A DNA stretch of 64,000 nucleotides from Gammaproteobacteria bacterium (GCA_029862045.1 JAOTYE010000002.1:62001-126000); one strand, 5' to 3'; counted from the stretch's first letter, positions 1 to 8,133 are shown. The notes: generated by a model from the letters alone, not told the origin. Translations and numbers: made by a program.

Positions 1-96
1 GTAAGTACATACACGCATTGAAACTCCCGGCGCGCAGTCCGACATTATTTTCGGTGGTTTGGGTTTGATCGCCATGGCGGGGTGAGGAGTTTCGAA

Positions 97-492
97 ATGA
101 TGAAGCATATGATGCATCAGTGTTGCGGACCGGACGGCAAGCCAGACTTCGACAAGATGACCAGTTTTATGGAGCAGCAAGATCGCTCCAGCATGTTCGA
201 CACGATCGGTTGGGCCCTGTTCTTTATCTGGGTCGGTGTCGCCTGGCTCATGGATGTCGGCCTGGGCTATGGCCTGCTGGGTGTCGGTTTCCTGACGCTG
301 GCTATGCAGCTCGTGAGGTACTTTGCCGACGTCAAGGTTGAAGGCTTCTGGATCGTTGTCGGTATCGCGTTCGTGATCGGCGCTTTCTGGGAGCTTTGGA
401 GCGTCGCGATTCCGCTGGTTCCGGTTGTCTTGATCGCTGTCGGCGTTGCCTTGTTACTCTGGCGCGTAACGCGCCCTGAGAAGAAGCACTGA
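97..492 (+). CDS. small multi-pass inner-membrane protein
   Basis: About 131 residues. The ATG at 97 is chosen because GAGGAG (84-89) lies 7 nt upstream; an in-frame GTG at 82 overlaps that site. The N-terminus is polar and Met/His/Cys-rich (MMKHMMHQCC), followed by an amphipathic stretch and then four closely spaced hydrophobic segments (about residues 36-52, 57-72, 83-97 and 101-120), ending in a basic tail. The packing of short helices resembles the LiaI/LiaF-type or DUF5668-like membrane modules, but no diagnostic motif is visible, so function is unknown. The His/Cys-rich start could bind a metal; this is inference. Confidence 0.75.
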   Translation: MMKHMMHQCCGPDGKPDFDKMTSFMEQQDRSSMFDTIGWALFFIWVGVAWLMDVGLGYGLLGVGFLTLAMQLVRYFADVKVEGFWIVVGIAFVIGAFWELWSVAIPLVPVVLIAVGVALLLWRVTRPEKKH

Positions 493-755
493 TAGCCAGG
501 CAAGAAAGCACACCGGACGTCCCTAAACATCAGCCGGGGTGGGTCTAATCACCTGGTTTGCACCAGGGATAAACCCTGCAATTTCCAGATCAAGGGCATT
601 TCTGGTACGTAAGTCCGCGACGACGGAACTTTTCCATGCTCTCCTGCGTGTCTAGGATTATGTTGCACTGGAAACCTGGGCCATGACCAACATTAGACTA
701 CTTCCACCGGTCGTACTGACGCTCTTTCTCCGCGCTCCCGGCAGAAATTCCGTCG

Positions 756-1928
756 ATGACTAGCAGCTGCATGCAACCAGACCAACGAGGGCTCGGCGAT
801 CAGGCGTTTGGGAAAGACGCCGATACCCTGGTGACAGTGCAATACCAGTCGTATCGGGATGCGTTGAAATTCATCCAGTCGGTCCTGCGTAGCCCGAAAG
901 GGGTCGGAGTACTGCATGGACCGGATTCATCCGGTAAGACCACGATCGTCCGGCAAGTGCAGGCCAAAATGCCGGATCACACTGCGGTCGCGCTGCTGGA
1001 TGGTACCGATCTCCGGCCACATGGACTCCTGTCCGGAATGCTTTCTCAGTACGGCTACCATACCGGCCTCGAATCGACCGGCGAGCTACTGCAGATGGTC
1101 AATGTTTTCGCAACGCAGCAGACCCGCTCAGCCCAGCCGCCGATACTGATTGTTGATAACGTCGAACACATGTATTTGAGCACGTGGCGCACGCTCAACA
1201 AGCTCTCAATGCTTACCGTGCGAGGTCGCTTCGCGATTCGAATACTGGTGACGGGCCATCATGGGCTGAGCGCATTGATCGCATCCGAAAGCATGTCGGA
1301 TTTCGCCAAACGCCAGTTTGGCATCTTCACGATTGGTCCGTTGTCCGGCGAGGAAACGATGAGGTACCTGCACACGAGGTTGACGGCTTGCGGCGTGCAA
1401 AAACCCGATACCGTATTCCCTGTTGATTCATGCGAGCGCCTGCGCGAACTGTCCGGCGGATGGCCGGGCCTGATCAACCATTACGCGCAAGAGGCCATAT
1501 GCCCTGGACGACCGCGGCTCATAATCACTCGCAACGGTGAGACCGTGTTGCACTACACCTCCGCCTCTAAGAAGATCATGATTGGCCGTTCCAAGTTTGC
1601 AGATGTCGTCCTCGAGGACGAGTTCGCGAGCAAGATACACGCAGTGCTACTGCTGTACTCGAATGCTCTGGTCCTGCTCGATTTGAACAGCTCGAACGGG
1701 ACCACGGTAAATTCAGTCAGAGTGAAGAGCACGATCCTGAAAGAGAACGACATAATCTCGATTGGCCATCATCGGCTGAAAGTCGAGAACGCACCGGCAA
1801 TAAGTGACGATATCGCGAATCGCCTGCATGAGCCCGATACAGTCAAGATGAGAAACCTTGCCGAAATGCGGCGCCTGCGGGACGAGTATCGTAAAACCGC
1901 AGCTACTGAGAAGAAGAATCGGGGCTGA
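756..1928 (+). CDS. ExeA-like AAA ATPase fused to a C-terminal FHA domain
   Basis: 390 residues. The N-terminal half is an ExeA/GspA-type P-loop ATPase: Walker A GPDSSGKT at residues 55-62 and Walker B LIVDN at 131-135, preceded by the typical opening with a conserved Tyr and paired hydrophobics. Residues about 265-350 form a forkhead-associated domain, with the IGRS strand at 275-278, SKIH at 291-294 and SSNGTTVN at 311-318; these are the residues that contact phosphothreonine in FHA domains. ExeA proteins usually carry a peptidoglycan-binding C-terminus for secretin assembly, so an FHA domain in its place suggests recruitment to a Ser/Thr-phosphorylated partner. It stands alone, with no kinase gene visible nearby. 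A second ATG at 771 is possible. Confidence 0.85.
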   Translation: MTSSCMQPDQRGLGDQAFGKDADTLVTVQYQSYRDALKFIQSVLRSPKGVGVLHGPDSSGKTTIVRQVQAKMPDHTAVALLDGTDLRPHGLLSGMLSQYGYHTGLESTGELLQMVNVFATQQTRSAQPPILIVDNVEHMYLSTWRTLNKLSMLTVRGRFAIRILVTGHHGLSALIASESMSDFAKRQFGIFTIGPLSGEETMRYLHTRLTACGVQKPDTVFPVDSCERLRELSGGWPGLINHYAQEAICPGRPRLIITRNGETVLHYTSASKKIMIGRSKFADVVLEDEFASKIHAVLLLYSNALVLLDLNSSNGTTVNSVRVKSTILKENDIISIGHHRLKVENAPAISDDIANRLHEPDTVKMRNLAEMRRLRDEYRKTAATEKKNRG

Positions 1929-1940
1929 GCGAACCGAATA

Positions 1941-2891
1941 CTAGCTGCCGTCTGGCACGACCTCGGCGATGACCTCGTTGGCATCGAAAAACTTCGTGCC
2001 AGGCTGTAGCTCGACTACGATATCGCCGTTGTCGTTAATGACCAGCAGGAACTGGTTGTCCATGGGTGAACTGACGACGTTGCCACTCACTTGCTCCGCA
2101 TTGCCGCCAATCTCAAGAATCAGCGTATCCAGTTCGATATCGGGATCAACGACGTAACGGCCGATAGCGACCACCGGGTCGTTGACCATTAGTGTGCTGA
2201 ACTCAGCCGCCAAACCCTCGTTGTTAAAGATGCGGGTGCCGGCACCGGTATTCACGTCGATGCAGTTATCAGGCATATCGACATCACACAACCTGAAGCT
2301 GCCGGCCGGTTCTGCGAAGATCTCGTTAACGATACGCTCGACGCGAGCGAGTTTGTCCGGCAAGCCGCCGTCCATGAATTTCGCTCTGACAACCGGGCGG
2401 AAATTGTACTTGCGGCCGTTACCGGTGCCCGTAATCTTGATGGACTTGTTCGCGTCCATGTCGATTTCTGCCAGCAACGTGCGTCCCGGAAGAACCTCGA
2501 AACCTTCCGGATCAAGCATATCGAGCTTGCCGTTCGCCGGAAGTGCCGGATAGATCGATGGACCGCCGTCGTTGGGAACCAGCTCCAGACCGTCAATTAC
2601 GAGTCGCAGTTTGGTGTAGAGGCCGGCCTTCACCTCGCCAAAAACGACCGGTTCATTAAAGTTGGTCAGATCCAGTAGATCGATCGGCTTTGAACCCTGA
2701 AACAAGGTTTCCTGGCCATCGCCGCCGATCAGGATGGCTTCGATCACATTGAGCTTGATTGCACTGAATTCGTCGGTTGGCTTGTCCGTCGACAATAATG
2801 CGACCGAACTTGTCTTATTTATAAGAAAAGATACAGCAGCCTCATTTGATTCCTGCCAAAATAGATCGCAACCGTCGCTATATTGAGACAT
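1941..2891 (-). CDS. DUF4382 domain protein with an atypical N-terminus
   Basis: 316 residues. Residues about 29-175 match the DUF4382 fold: it opens VALLSTDKPTDEFSAI and continues with the IDLLDL and VKAGLYTKLRL-type strands. The C-terminal 130 residues contain DUF5666-like beta segments. Members are normally lipoproteins or exported. Here the first 28 residues (MSQYSDGCDLFWQE...) are hydrophilic with no signal peptide, and an alternative-frame Met opens a short hydrophobic MRLLYLFL before a stop. The signal region may therefore have been lost by indel or rearrangement. It ends 13 bp from the convergent ATPase gene. Confidence 0.7.
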   Translation of the reverse strand: MSQYSDGCDLFWQESNEAAVSFLINKTSSVALLSTDKPTDEFSAIKLNVIEAILIGGDGQETLFQGSKPIDLLDLTNFNEPVVFGEVKAGLYTKLRLVIDGLELVPNDGGPSIYPALPANGKLDMLDPEGFEVLPGRTLLAEIDMDANKSIKITGTGNGRKYNFRPVVRAKFMDGGLPDKLARVERIVNEIFAEPAGSFRLCDVDMPDNCIDVNTGAGTRIFNNEGLAAEFSTLMVNDPVVAIGRYVVDPDIELDTLILEIGGNAEQVSGNVVSSPMDNQFLLVINDNGDIVVELQPGTKFFDANEVIAEVVPDGS

Positions 2892-2950
2892 TTACATAAC
2901 TTCGGTGGCGTCGATTGGCGCTATCGGACGTGTGTGCTAACTTGGGTTTT

Positions 2951-3706
2951 ATGACCTCGTATCGCCACGCATGCATCATTTTTGGCGTGACCGCGTTCTG
3001 CGGCTGCAGCAGCACGACCTCCGATAACGTAGCCACGCAGGGTATTCATGCGGATATCGATGTCTTTGCCAACGGCAATGGCACGACCGTCGTCGACGCC
3101 GAGCTGGAGGTTGGCAGCGACGGGCTCGGACGCACGAGTCTTCAACTGAGCCCCGGCGACACGTTGACGGTCACGGCCAACGGTATTCAGAAACCAATGT
3201 TGGAGGACTTTTCTTTCATCGGACGATTCCGTTATGTCGCCAGCTTCGATTTTGACGATGCAGGCACGATGTTCACGGTATCGTTTGTGCGCAACAATGG
3301 CATGAATGCGCCGAATTCTAATGTCACGTTACCCGACGGCTTCAACGTAACGTCGCCACAGAGCAATGACGTATTTAGTCAGGCAGACGATATTCCGATC
3401 GTATGGACGCCGGCCGATACGTCGATTGTTCCATCGATTCACGTATCGCTGTCCTGCACCACGACCAGCGGTCTGATGTTCACGGATACCGATCCGGTCA
3501 CGCTCAGCGGCGATACGGGTGTTACCAGTTATCCCGTGGCCGCTGTGATCCCGATCGGTACACTGGACACGAGCCGGTTGTGCGAAGGAGAAGTGCATTT
3601 TTCGCGGTCGCAGCGCGGCAACCTCGATCCCAACTACGGCGAAGGCGGAGACATCATCGCGGAACACATCGAACGAGCGCAGTTCTTCGTCGACCTGAGC
3701 CTCTAG
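2951..3706 (+). CDS. predicted lipoprotein
   Basis: 251 residues. The ATG at 2951 is preferred over upstream codons because it opens a signal sequence (MTSYRHACIIFGVTAFCGCSS) whose Cys-Gly-Cys end can serve as a lipobox. The mature part is rich in Thr, Asp and Val and predicted to be beta. The middle contains a FNVTSPQSNDVF and IPIVWTP pattern typical of immunoglobulin-like exoprotein domains. It is divergent from the DUF4382 gene with about 60 bp between, so promoters may overlap, and its stop overlaps that of the convergent haemoglobin gene. No specific function recognised. Confidence 0.7.
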   Translation: MTSYRHACIIFGVTAFCGCSSTTSDNVATQGIHADIDVFANGNGTTVVDAELEVGSDGLGRTSLQLSPGDTLTVTANGIQKPMLEDFSFIGRFRYVASFDFDDAGTMFTVSFVRNNGMNAPNSNVTLPDGFNVTSPQSNDVFSQADDIPIVWTPADTSIVPSIHVSLSCTTTSGLMFTDTDPVTLSGDTGVTSYPVAAVIPIGTLDTSRLCEGEVHFSRSQRGNLDPNYGEGGDIIAEHIERAQFFVDLSL

Positions 3707-4137
3707 CGTTTCAGTTTGGGCAGTTCGGCGATGCGACGCCGCACACCCTCAGCAGGAACAAACAGCTGTTCCATAAGATATTTCCTGAATGCCGGATCAA
3801 ACGCTTGCTCCGCGACGGTTTCTGTCATGCAGGTTAGCCACTGATCGCGTTCGGGCGTTGCGATCGCCAGATGCTCGTGCGCCCGTGGAATACTTATGCT
3901 GCCGTATTTCTCGCGATACAGTTTGGGGCCACCGAGCCAACCACAGAGAAACCGGGCGAGTTTGTCGCGCGATACTTCAATATCGTCAGGGTGCATTGCA
4001 TAGATGGGGGCGAACCGTTCGTCGCTCCCCATGCGATCGAAGAATGCGTTTACCAGTTTGAAAATACCGGCTTCACCGCCGGCTGCCTGAAAGGAGGCAT
4101 CTCCTACGCCGTACTGCGGCGGGTCGGCATCGGTCAT
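3703..4137 (-). CDS. group II truncated haemoglobin (trHbO)
   Basis: 144 residues from ATG 4137; in-frame upstream codons encode an unlikely Arg/Trp/Cys-rich extension. The 2/2 globin pattern is clear: YGVGDASFQAAGGEAGIFKLV opening, a KLARFLCGWLGGP helix, the proximal His at residue 87 in AHEHLAI, and Trp100 of RDQW (the G8 Trp of group II). Such proteins bind O2, NO or peroxide in the cytoplasm. No electron-transfer partner is adjacent. The ending MEQLFVPAEGVRRR is usual for the family. Confidence 0.9.
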   Translation of the reverse strand: MTDADPPQYGVGDASFQAAGGEAGIFKLVNAFFDRMGSDERFAPIYAMHPDDIEVSRDKLARFLCGWLGGPKLYREKYGSISIPRAHEHLAIATPERDQWLTCMTETVAEQAFDPAFRKYLMEQLFVPAEGVRRRIAELPKLKR

Positions 4138-4465
4138 TTCGGGGAACAGATATATCGCCACTTGACGTTCTTGCCCGCGCCCCTGTTGCCTTCCTTCTGC
4201 AAAGTAAGCGCCGCTGCTTCGCAGGATTCCATCGAATCGAATTCCGCAGTGATGCCAGAACCCGCTGTGTCGCCAGATACCACAAACCACGCTATCAGTA
4301 TTGCTTTCATGTTTCAGTCTCCCAGGTGAAGGCGATCATTGTAGCTAATTCGATGCTGTATTGGCCCGGCAATAGTTTCATTGACCGTTATGTCGCATCC
4401 TGCGCTTCGCGAACCCACGACTGTGACGTTGACATGACGTTCCTCCCTGTGAAACGCTGCGCGCG
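4138..4465. other. intergenic stretch without a supported gene
   Basis: About 330 bp between the haemoglobin start and the riboswitch. A TTGACA hexamer occurs at 4429-4434 on the plus strand, but no convincing -10 follows at the right distance. Nothing else could be recognised. Confidence 0.5.
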
Positions 4466-4549
4466 AAGATGAAAAAGGCACGGCGTCCGAAAGGGCGCTT
4501 CGCAAAGCCACCGGTCTACGGTTCTTACTAAGACAGCGGAGTTACCATC
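4466..4549 (+). promoter_or_regulatory. c-di-GMP-I (GEMM) riboswitch overlapping the ribosome binding site
   Basis: The transcript just before the ATG at 4550 carries the GEMM-I signatures in order. These are an A-rich strand leading to GGCA (4472-4480), a stem capped by CGAAAG (4488-4493), the conserved CGCAAAGCCACCGG (4501-4514) and the 3' strand AGCGGAGTTACC (4535-4546), which matches AGCGGGGUUACC of the Vibrio Vc2 aptamer. GATG (4468-4471) can pair with CATC (4546-4549) to close P1. The only good Shine-Dalgarno (GGAG, 4537-4540) lies inside the conserved 3' strand and P1 reaches the start codon, so control is probably at translation: the ligand-bound aptamer would hide the site. Recognition is by eye; a covariance-model search was not run. 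Confidence 0.85.
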
Positions 4550-5971
4550 ATGAGCTTTATGCTTGGCATTACGCCCTGGCCTGTTGCGTCGGCTACACTC
4601 TGGATCATCCTGATCGTTGCGGCGCTTTATCTCATTCGCAGCACGGCCCACAAGACCATCCAGGCCGCGGCGCAAGGATTGCACCGCAGCTTCAAGATTG
4701 CGTCCAAAGCAGTGACGCGCTCCGAACAAGGTCTTGCCGTACGTAACCGCGACGTGTTGCTCGCGGCTGGTCGTGAGTCGAAAGAACGCATCCTCGAGCG
4801 TGAATTCGATCGCATCAACGAGACTGTGCGTAAGGATCTCGCCAAATACTCGTCATTGCATCGTTCTTTGAGTGAATCCATTGATCGCATCGAGAAGGAC
4901 CACCAGGAGGCGGTCGATGTACCGCCGGACCCGCCCGGGTGGGTCAAGGCGGTCGAGACCGTGGCCGAAATGGACGCCAAGGACGGTCGTGCCCACATTG
5001 GCAGCATCCTCAGTGACATTCACAAGTCGCTGATAAAGGCGCACAAGGAAGCGATGTCTGCCTATCAGCAGGCCAGTGCGAAGCGTCACAAATTACTGCG
5101 CCATATGCGGCCCGAGTGGCGGCACATTCAACAGAAACTGGCACAGGTCGGCAAGAATGTCGACAGCCTCTTGAGTCGTTCGGTCACGATCGACCGCCTG
5201 ATGCAGGAATACGAGGACATCGTGCATGGCCAGGACCGTGCGATGTCGGTGCTGTCGTCGTCATCGCTCGTGAATTTTTTCGTTTCCGCGTTTGTGCTGG
5301 CTATTGCCATCGGCGGTGCGACGATCAACTTTTCGCTGATCGCGAGGCCGATGGCCGAGATGGTCGGCGGCACGAGTCTGATCGGTAACTTTCGCACGGC
5401 CGATATCGCCGCGCTGGTCATCATCCTCGTGGAAATCTCGATGGGGCTGTTCCTGATGGAGTCGCTGCGTATTACGCGGCTGTTCCCGGTGATCGGTGCG
5501 CTGCCGGACAAGACCCGTGTGCGCATGATCTGGATTACGTTCTCCATCCTGTTCCTGCTGGCCAGTGTCGAGGCCGGACTCGCCTATATGCGTGAGGTGC
5601 TGCTGCACGATGAGCTCGCAACGAGCGCTCTGCTGCGAGGCGATGCCGGCGCGACGGCGACGGGTGAATACATGTGGATTACGACGGCGGCGCAGATGGG
5701 CATGGGATTCATTCTGCCGTTTGCCCTGACTTTCGTTGCGATACCGCTTGAAACCTTCGTGCATTCGCTACGTACGGTGGTCGGGCTGATTGCGATTTCA
5801 CTGCTACGAGCGCTGTCGCTGTCGTTGCGTTTACTGGGCAACATTTTTCTCTATCTCGGTGTATTGCTGAAACAGATCTATGACCTGCCACTGTTTGTGC
5901 CGTTGTGGCTCGAAGAGCGCATCGCAAGCAACGCCGAGGACGACAGTTTGCTGGGGAGGGTCGGACAATGA
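4550..5971 (+). CDS. multi-pass membrane protein, first gene of a c-di-GMP-controlled operon
   Basis: 473 residues. One transmembrane helix near the N-terminus (about 15-30) is followed by a 200-residue charged, mostly helical and probably coiled-coil region (about 35-235). Five further hydrophobic segments follow (about 238-258, 285-308, 330-348, 378-398 and 408-445), then a short polar tail. No family recognised. The long coiled-coil between membrane anchors resembles a sensor or scaffold. Its start lies directly under the GEMM riboswitch, and its stop overlaps the next ATG (ATGA, 5968-5971), so the two products are translationally coupled. Confidence 0.8.
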   Translation: MSFMLGITPWPVASATLWIILIVAALYLIRSTAHKTIQAAAQGLHRSFKIASKAVTRSEQGLAVRNRDVLLAAGRESKERILEREFDRINETVRKDLAKYSSLHRSLSESIDRIEKDHQEAVDVPPDPPGWVKAVETVAEMDAKDGRAHIGSILSDIHKSLIKAHKEAMSAYQQASAKRHKLLRHMRPEWRHIQQKLAQVGKNVDSLLSRSVTIDRLMQEYEDIVHGQDRAMSVLSSSSLVNFFVSAFVLAIAIGGATINFSLIARPMAEMVGGTSLIGNFRTADIAALVIILVEISMGLFLMESLRITRLFPVIGALPDKTRVRMIWITFSILFLLASVEAGLAYMREVLLHDELATSALLRGDAGATATGEYMWITTAAQMGMGFILPFALTFVAIPLETFVHSLRTVVGLIAISLLRALSLSLRLLGNIFLYLGVLLKQIYDLPLFVPLWLEERIASNAEDDSLLGRVGQ

Positions 5972-6606
5972 ACAAGGGAATCATCTTCACGCTGTGCCTA
6001 TGTCTGGTCTCCTGTAGCAACGAATCAACGCCACGGAACACGGGCGTGTACATGCTGCTCGATACCTCCGGTACCTACGCCGAGGAACTCAATAAAGCCG
6101 AACAGATCATTCGCTATACGCTCTCAAAGCTTGATGCGACGGACTCGTTTGCAGTGGCCCGTATCGATACGGGCAGCTTCAGCGAAAAAGACATCGTCGC
6201 TAAAGCCTCGTTCGACGATCGACCGAGCGCCATCAACCGGCAGAAGCGATTGTTTGCGGAGCAGGTGAGCGAATTCGTCGATAGTGCCGATCCGTCGCCG
6301 TACACCGATATCACGGGTGGTTTGCTACAGGCTGTGGAATTCCTCAACGAGAAGGGTACCGGCCACAAGACCATCCTGATCTTTTCGGATCTCAAGGAGG
6401 ATCTCGAGGCAGGCTATGTTCGCGATATCGATGTCGAGCTCGAAGGCTTCGAGGTCATCGCGCTCAATGTCACCAAGCTTCGCTCCGATAACATCGATCC
6501 GCGCGAATACCTGGGCAGGCTCGAAGAGTGGCAGGGCAGGGTCGAGAAGACCGGCGGGCACTGGCGCGTGATTAACGACCTCGATGGGCTGGAGGGGCTG
6601 TTGTAG
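5968..6606 (+). CDS. VWA-domain lipoprotein
   Basis: 212 residues from the ATG that overlaps the upstream stop. Signal peptide with lipobox LVSC, the acylated Cys being residue 16. The mature domain reads like a von Willebrand A fold: strand GVYMLLDTSGT with the MIDAS motif DTSGT at 32-36, a central SPYTDITGGLLQAVEFL helix supplying the threonine, and TILIFSDLKED supplying the distal Asp. The protein should sit on the periplasmic face, anchored in a membrane, and bind a partner through a divalent metal. Coupling to the coiled-coil membrane protein suggests a complex made only when c-di-GMP allows. Confidence 0.85.
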   Translation: MNKGIIFTLCLCLVSCSNESTPRNTGVYMLLDTSGTYAEELNKAEQIIRYTLSKLDATDSFAVARIDTGSFSEKDIVAKASFDDRPSAINRQKRLFAEQVSEFVDSADPSPYTDITGGLLQAVEFLNEKGTGHKTILIFSDLKEDLEAGYVRDIDVELEGFEVIALNVTKLRSDNIDPREYLGRLEEWQGRVEKTGGHWRVINDLDGLEGLL

Positions 6607-6632
6607 GGACGTTCCCGATCAGTACAAACAGT

Positions 6633-7493
6633 CTATTCGCCGACGGCCTGAAACTGATACATCGCCTCGATCATCGGTGACAGCGGTTCACCGTAGCGGC
6701 CAAACCAATTGTGATAGATACGGCGAATTCTCACGCCACGAAAGAGTGACGCCAGCGCCTTATCTGCCATCAGGCGGAATTCTGTGTCGCCACGCGGAAT
6801 CATCATGGCATAGGGTTCGAACGACAATGGGGCTCGCGTCATAGCGTACTGGTTGTTCGCATTTGCGTTATTGAATACCTGCCCGATCAGCATTGCGCGG
6901 TCGGAGGCATAGCCGGCGACCTTGCCAGCGTTCAGCAATTCCATGCCTTCGTCATGCGAATCAATCAACTTCAATTTGACATCGAATTCGTTGACCTCGA
7001 TGACGCGCCGCATGACGTCTTCGGTCGTTGTGCCGCTCAATACGGCTATTTTCGTGCCGGCAAGGTCGTCAACGTCGGCAATCGGGCTGCTTTTGGGTGA
7101 CAGTACAGCGCTGCCCGTGATGAACGTCATCAACGTAAAATCGACACGCTCCCGTCGTGACAGCGTAACCGTCGTTGCGCCACACTCGATGTCAATGTTG
7201 CCCTCTTCAATCGCACTGAGTCGGTCCTCCATAGAAGTCAACGGCGTATAGACGATGTCGATTTTTTCCAGGCCCAATTCATCGCGAATGGTCGACGCGA
7301 TATGCCGGCAAAGATCGATGGAGTAACCCTCTGCGCCGCCGTTGCTGTCCAAAAAAGACAGCGGCGGTGCGTCAGGTACGTAGCCAATGCGAAATTCCCC
7401 GGTTTCCGCGACGTGCTTGAGTGTGTCGATGTGGTTTTCGGCGTTCGCGCTGGCGAACAGCAGGACAAGCGAAACGGCAATCAGGGCGCGCAT
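6633..7493 (-). CDS. periplasmic amino-acid-type solute-binding protein (SBP_bac_3)
   Basis: 286 residues. ATG 7493 is chosen because GGAG lies 7 nt upstream and a standard signal peptide follows (MRALIAVSLVLLFASANA). The mature part has the family-3 hallmarks: GEFRIGYVPDAPPLSFLD, the signature EGYSIDLCRHIA, ERVDFT near the hinge and DLAGTKIAVLSGTT opening the second lobe. No permease or ATPase gene is next to it, so it could be an orphan receptor or feed a distant ABC transporter. It ends 26 bp from the convergent VWA gene. Confidence 0.88.
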   Translation of the reverse strand: MRALIAVSLVLLFASANAENHIDTLKHVAETGEFRIGYVPDAPPLSFLDSNGGAEGYSIDLCRHIASTIRDELGLEKIDIVYTPLTSMEDRLSAIEEGNIDIECGATTVTLSRRERVDFTLMTFITGSAVLSPKSSPIADVDDLAGTKIAVLSGTTTEDVMRRVIEVNEFDVKLKLIDSHDEGMELLNAGKVAGYASDRAMLIGQVFNNANANNQYAMTRAPLSFEPYAMMIPRGDTEFRLMADKALASLFRGVRIRRIYHNWFGRYGEPLSPMIEAMYQFQAVGE

Positions 7494-7641
7494 TAGTAAT
7501 CTCCAGCGTCGAAGGGGGGCGTGCAAACAGTCTTACAATTTGACGCGGTATTGTCCAGAGGCGAAGGGTCGCGCCCTGGATGGGTTGGAGGAGTTTTTGT
7601 GGCCAGATGATAAAGAGCGTGTATGCTTGACACCCAATAAC
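7494..7641 (+). promoter_or_regulatory. candidate promoter region of the tRNA-Arg locus
   Basis: Upstream of the tRNA copies, TATGCT (7622-7627) is a fair -10 and TTGTGG (7597-7602) a weak -35 with a long 19-nt spacer. Transcription would start near 7634, 8 nt before the first tRNA-like sequence, and would have to pass the hairpin array to reach the intact tRNA. A promoter inside the array is the alternative. Confidence 0.35.
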
Positions 7642-7666
7642 GCGCCCGTAGCTCAATTGGGTGAGC
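7642..7666 (+). pseudogene. 5' remnant of a second tRNA-Arg copy (acceptor strand and D arm)
   Basis: GCGCCCGTAGCTCAATTGG at 7642-7660 matches the first 19 nt of the intact tRNA at 7838 with two differences, and GCTC/GAGC can close a complete D arm. After the D arm the sequence passes straight into GC-rich hairpins, with no anticodon arm, T arm or CCA. It is a broken tRNA copy 196 bp upstream of the intact gene. Confidence 0.75.
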
Positions 7667-7820
7667 GACGGTTGCCGCTAGGCGGCAAGGCGAAGCAATG
7701 CTTCGCCAGGAGCGAACGCCGCGAGCCTACCGGCGAGCGGCCGGGCTCGAGGCGCGTAGCGACGAGAGGAGTACCTTGCAGCGCGAAGCGCTGCTACTGC
7801 CGGACGGCGGAGGCTGTCTA
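7667..7820. repeat. array of short GC-rich hairpins with 3-nt loops
   Basis: Between the broken and intact tRNA copies lie perfect hairpins with three-base loops: TTGCCGC/GCGGCAA (7672-7688, loop TAG), GGCGAAGC/GCTTCGCC (7689-7707, loop AAT) and GCAGCGC/GCGCTGC (7778-7794, loop GAA), with weaker ones between. No gene is supported here. The same type of hairpin, GAA loop included, interrupts another tRNA-Arg fragment at 23280-23329, suggesting an interspersed element that targets this tRNA. Confidence 0.65.
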
Positions 7821-7837
7821 ACGAAGTAACAAACAAT

Positions 7838-7914
7838 GCGCCCGTAGCTCAGCTGGATAGAGTACCTGGCTTCGAACCAGGTGGTCGGGAGTTCGAATCT
7901 CTCCGGGCGCGCCA
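7838..7914 (+). tRNA. tRNA-Arg (anticodon TCG)
   Basis: 77-nt cloverleaf with encoded CCA: acceptor GCGCCCG/CGGGCGC, discriminator G, D arm from GCTC, anticodon stem CCTGG/CCAGG around loop CTTCGAA (anticodon TCG at 34-36), and T arm GGGAG-TTCGAAT-CTCTC. The 3' part from 7870 is the attachment core of the element that follows. Because that element restores the 3' end exactly, the tRNA stays intact. Confidence 0.96.
7870..7914 (+). repeat. attL: 45-bp core within the tRNA 3' half
   Basis: Identical over 45 bp to 19204-19248. It runs from the anticodon loop to the CCA end, so it covers the TCG anticodon and the T arm. Flanks differ immediately on both sides. Confidence 0.93.
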
Positions 7915-7932
7915 TTTCCAAAGGGCTTGAGC

Positions 7933-7954
7933 GTTGCCGGCATTTGCCGGCAAC
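7933..7954 (+). terminator. possible tRNA terminator hairpin at the element's left end
   Basis: Perfect 9-bp stem GTTGCCGGC/GCCGGCAAC with loop ATTT, 19 nt after the tRNA CCA. No T-run follows, so it may act as a processing or termination signal only weakly. Confidence 0.4.
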
Positions 7955-7958
7955 CTTG

Positions 7959-7976
7959 AGTCACCAATAAGTCACC
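7959..7976. repeat. terminal 18-bp repeat, left copy (candidate recombinase arm site)
   Basis: AGTCACCAATAAGTCACC, itself two AGTCACC units spaced by AATA, lies 45 bp inside attL. An identical copy lies at 19066-19083, just inside the other end and directly upstream of the integrase start. Short paired repeats at both ends are what integrase or excisionase arm sites look like. Confidence 0.6.
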
Positions 7977-8133
7977 ACGGATTCCTTTTTCTACGACTCG
8001 TCCGGCGTTGCCAGACGAAATCTCGTTCCCCCCAGTTTTGCGCGATTTTCTCGACCTCGATCTCAGCAATATCATGCAGGAGATACGTTGACCTCGCCCT
8101 GTTCGTCCCAATGCCCTTGCCCGTTTGTCCGGT

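Noticed and set aside
5..85. C-terminal end of an upstream gene (reads ...SDIIFGGLGLIAMAG then stop)
   Set aside because: In this frame a TAA stands at 2-4 and no start codon precedes the stretch, so it cannot be called as a gene from this window.
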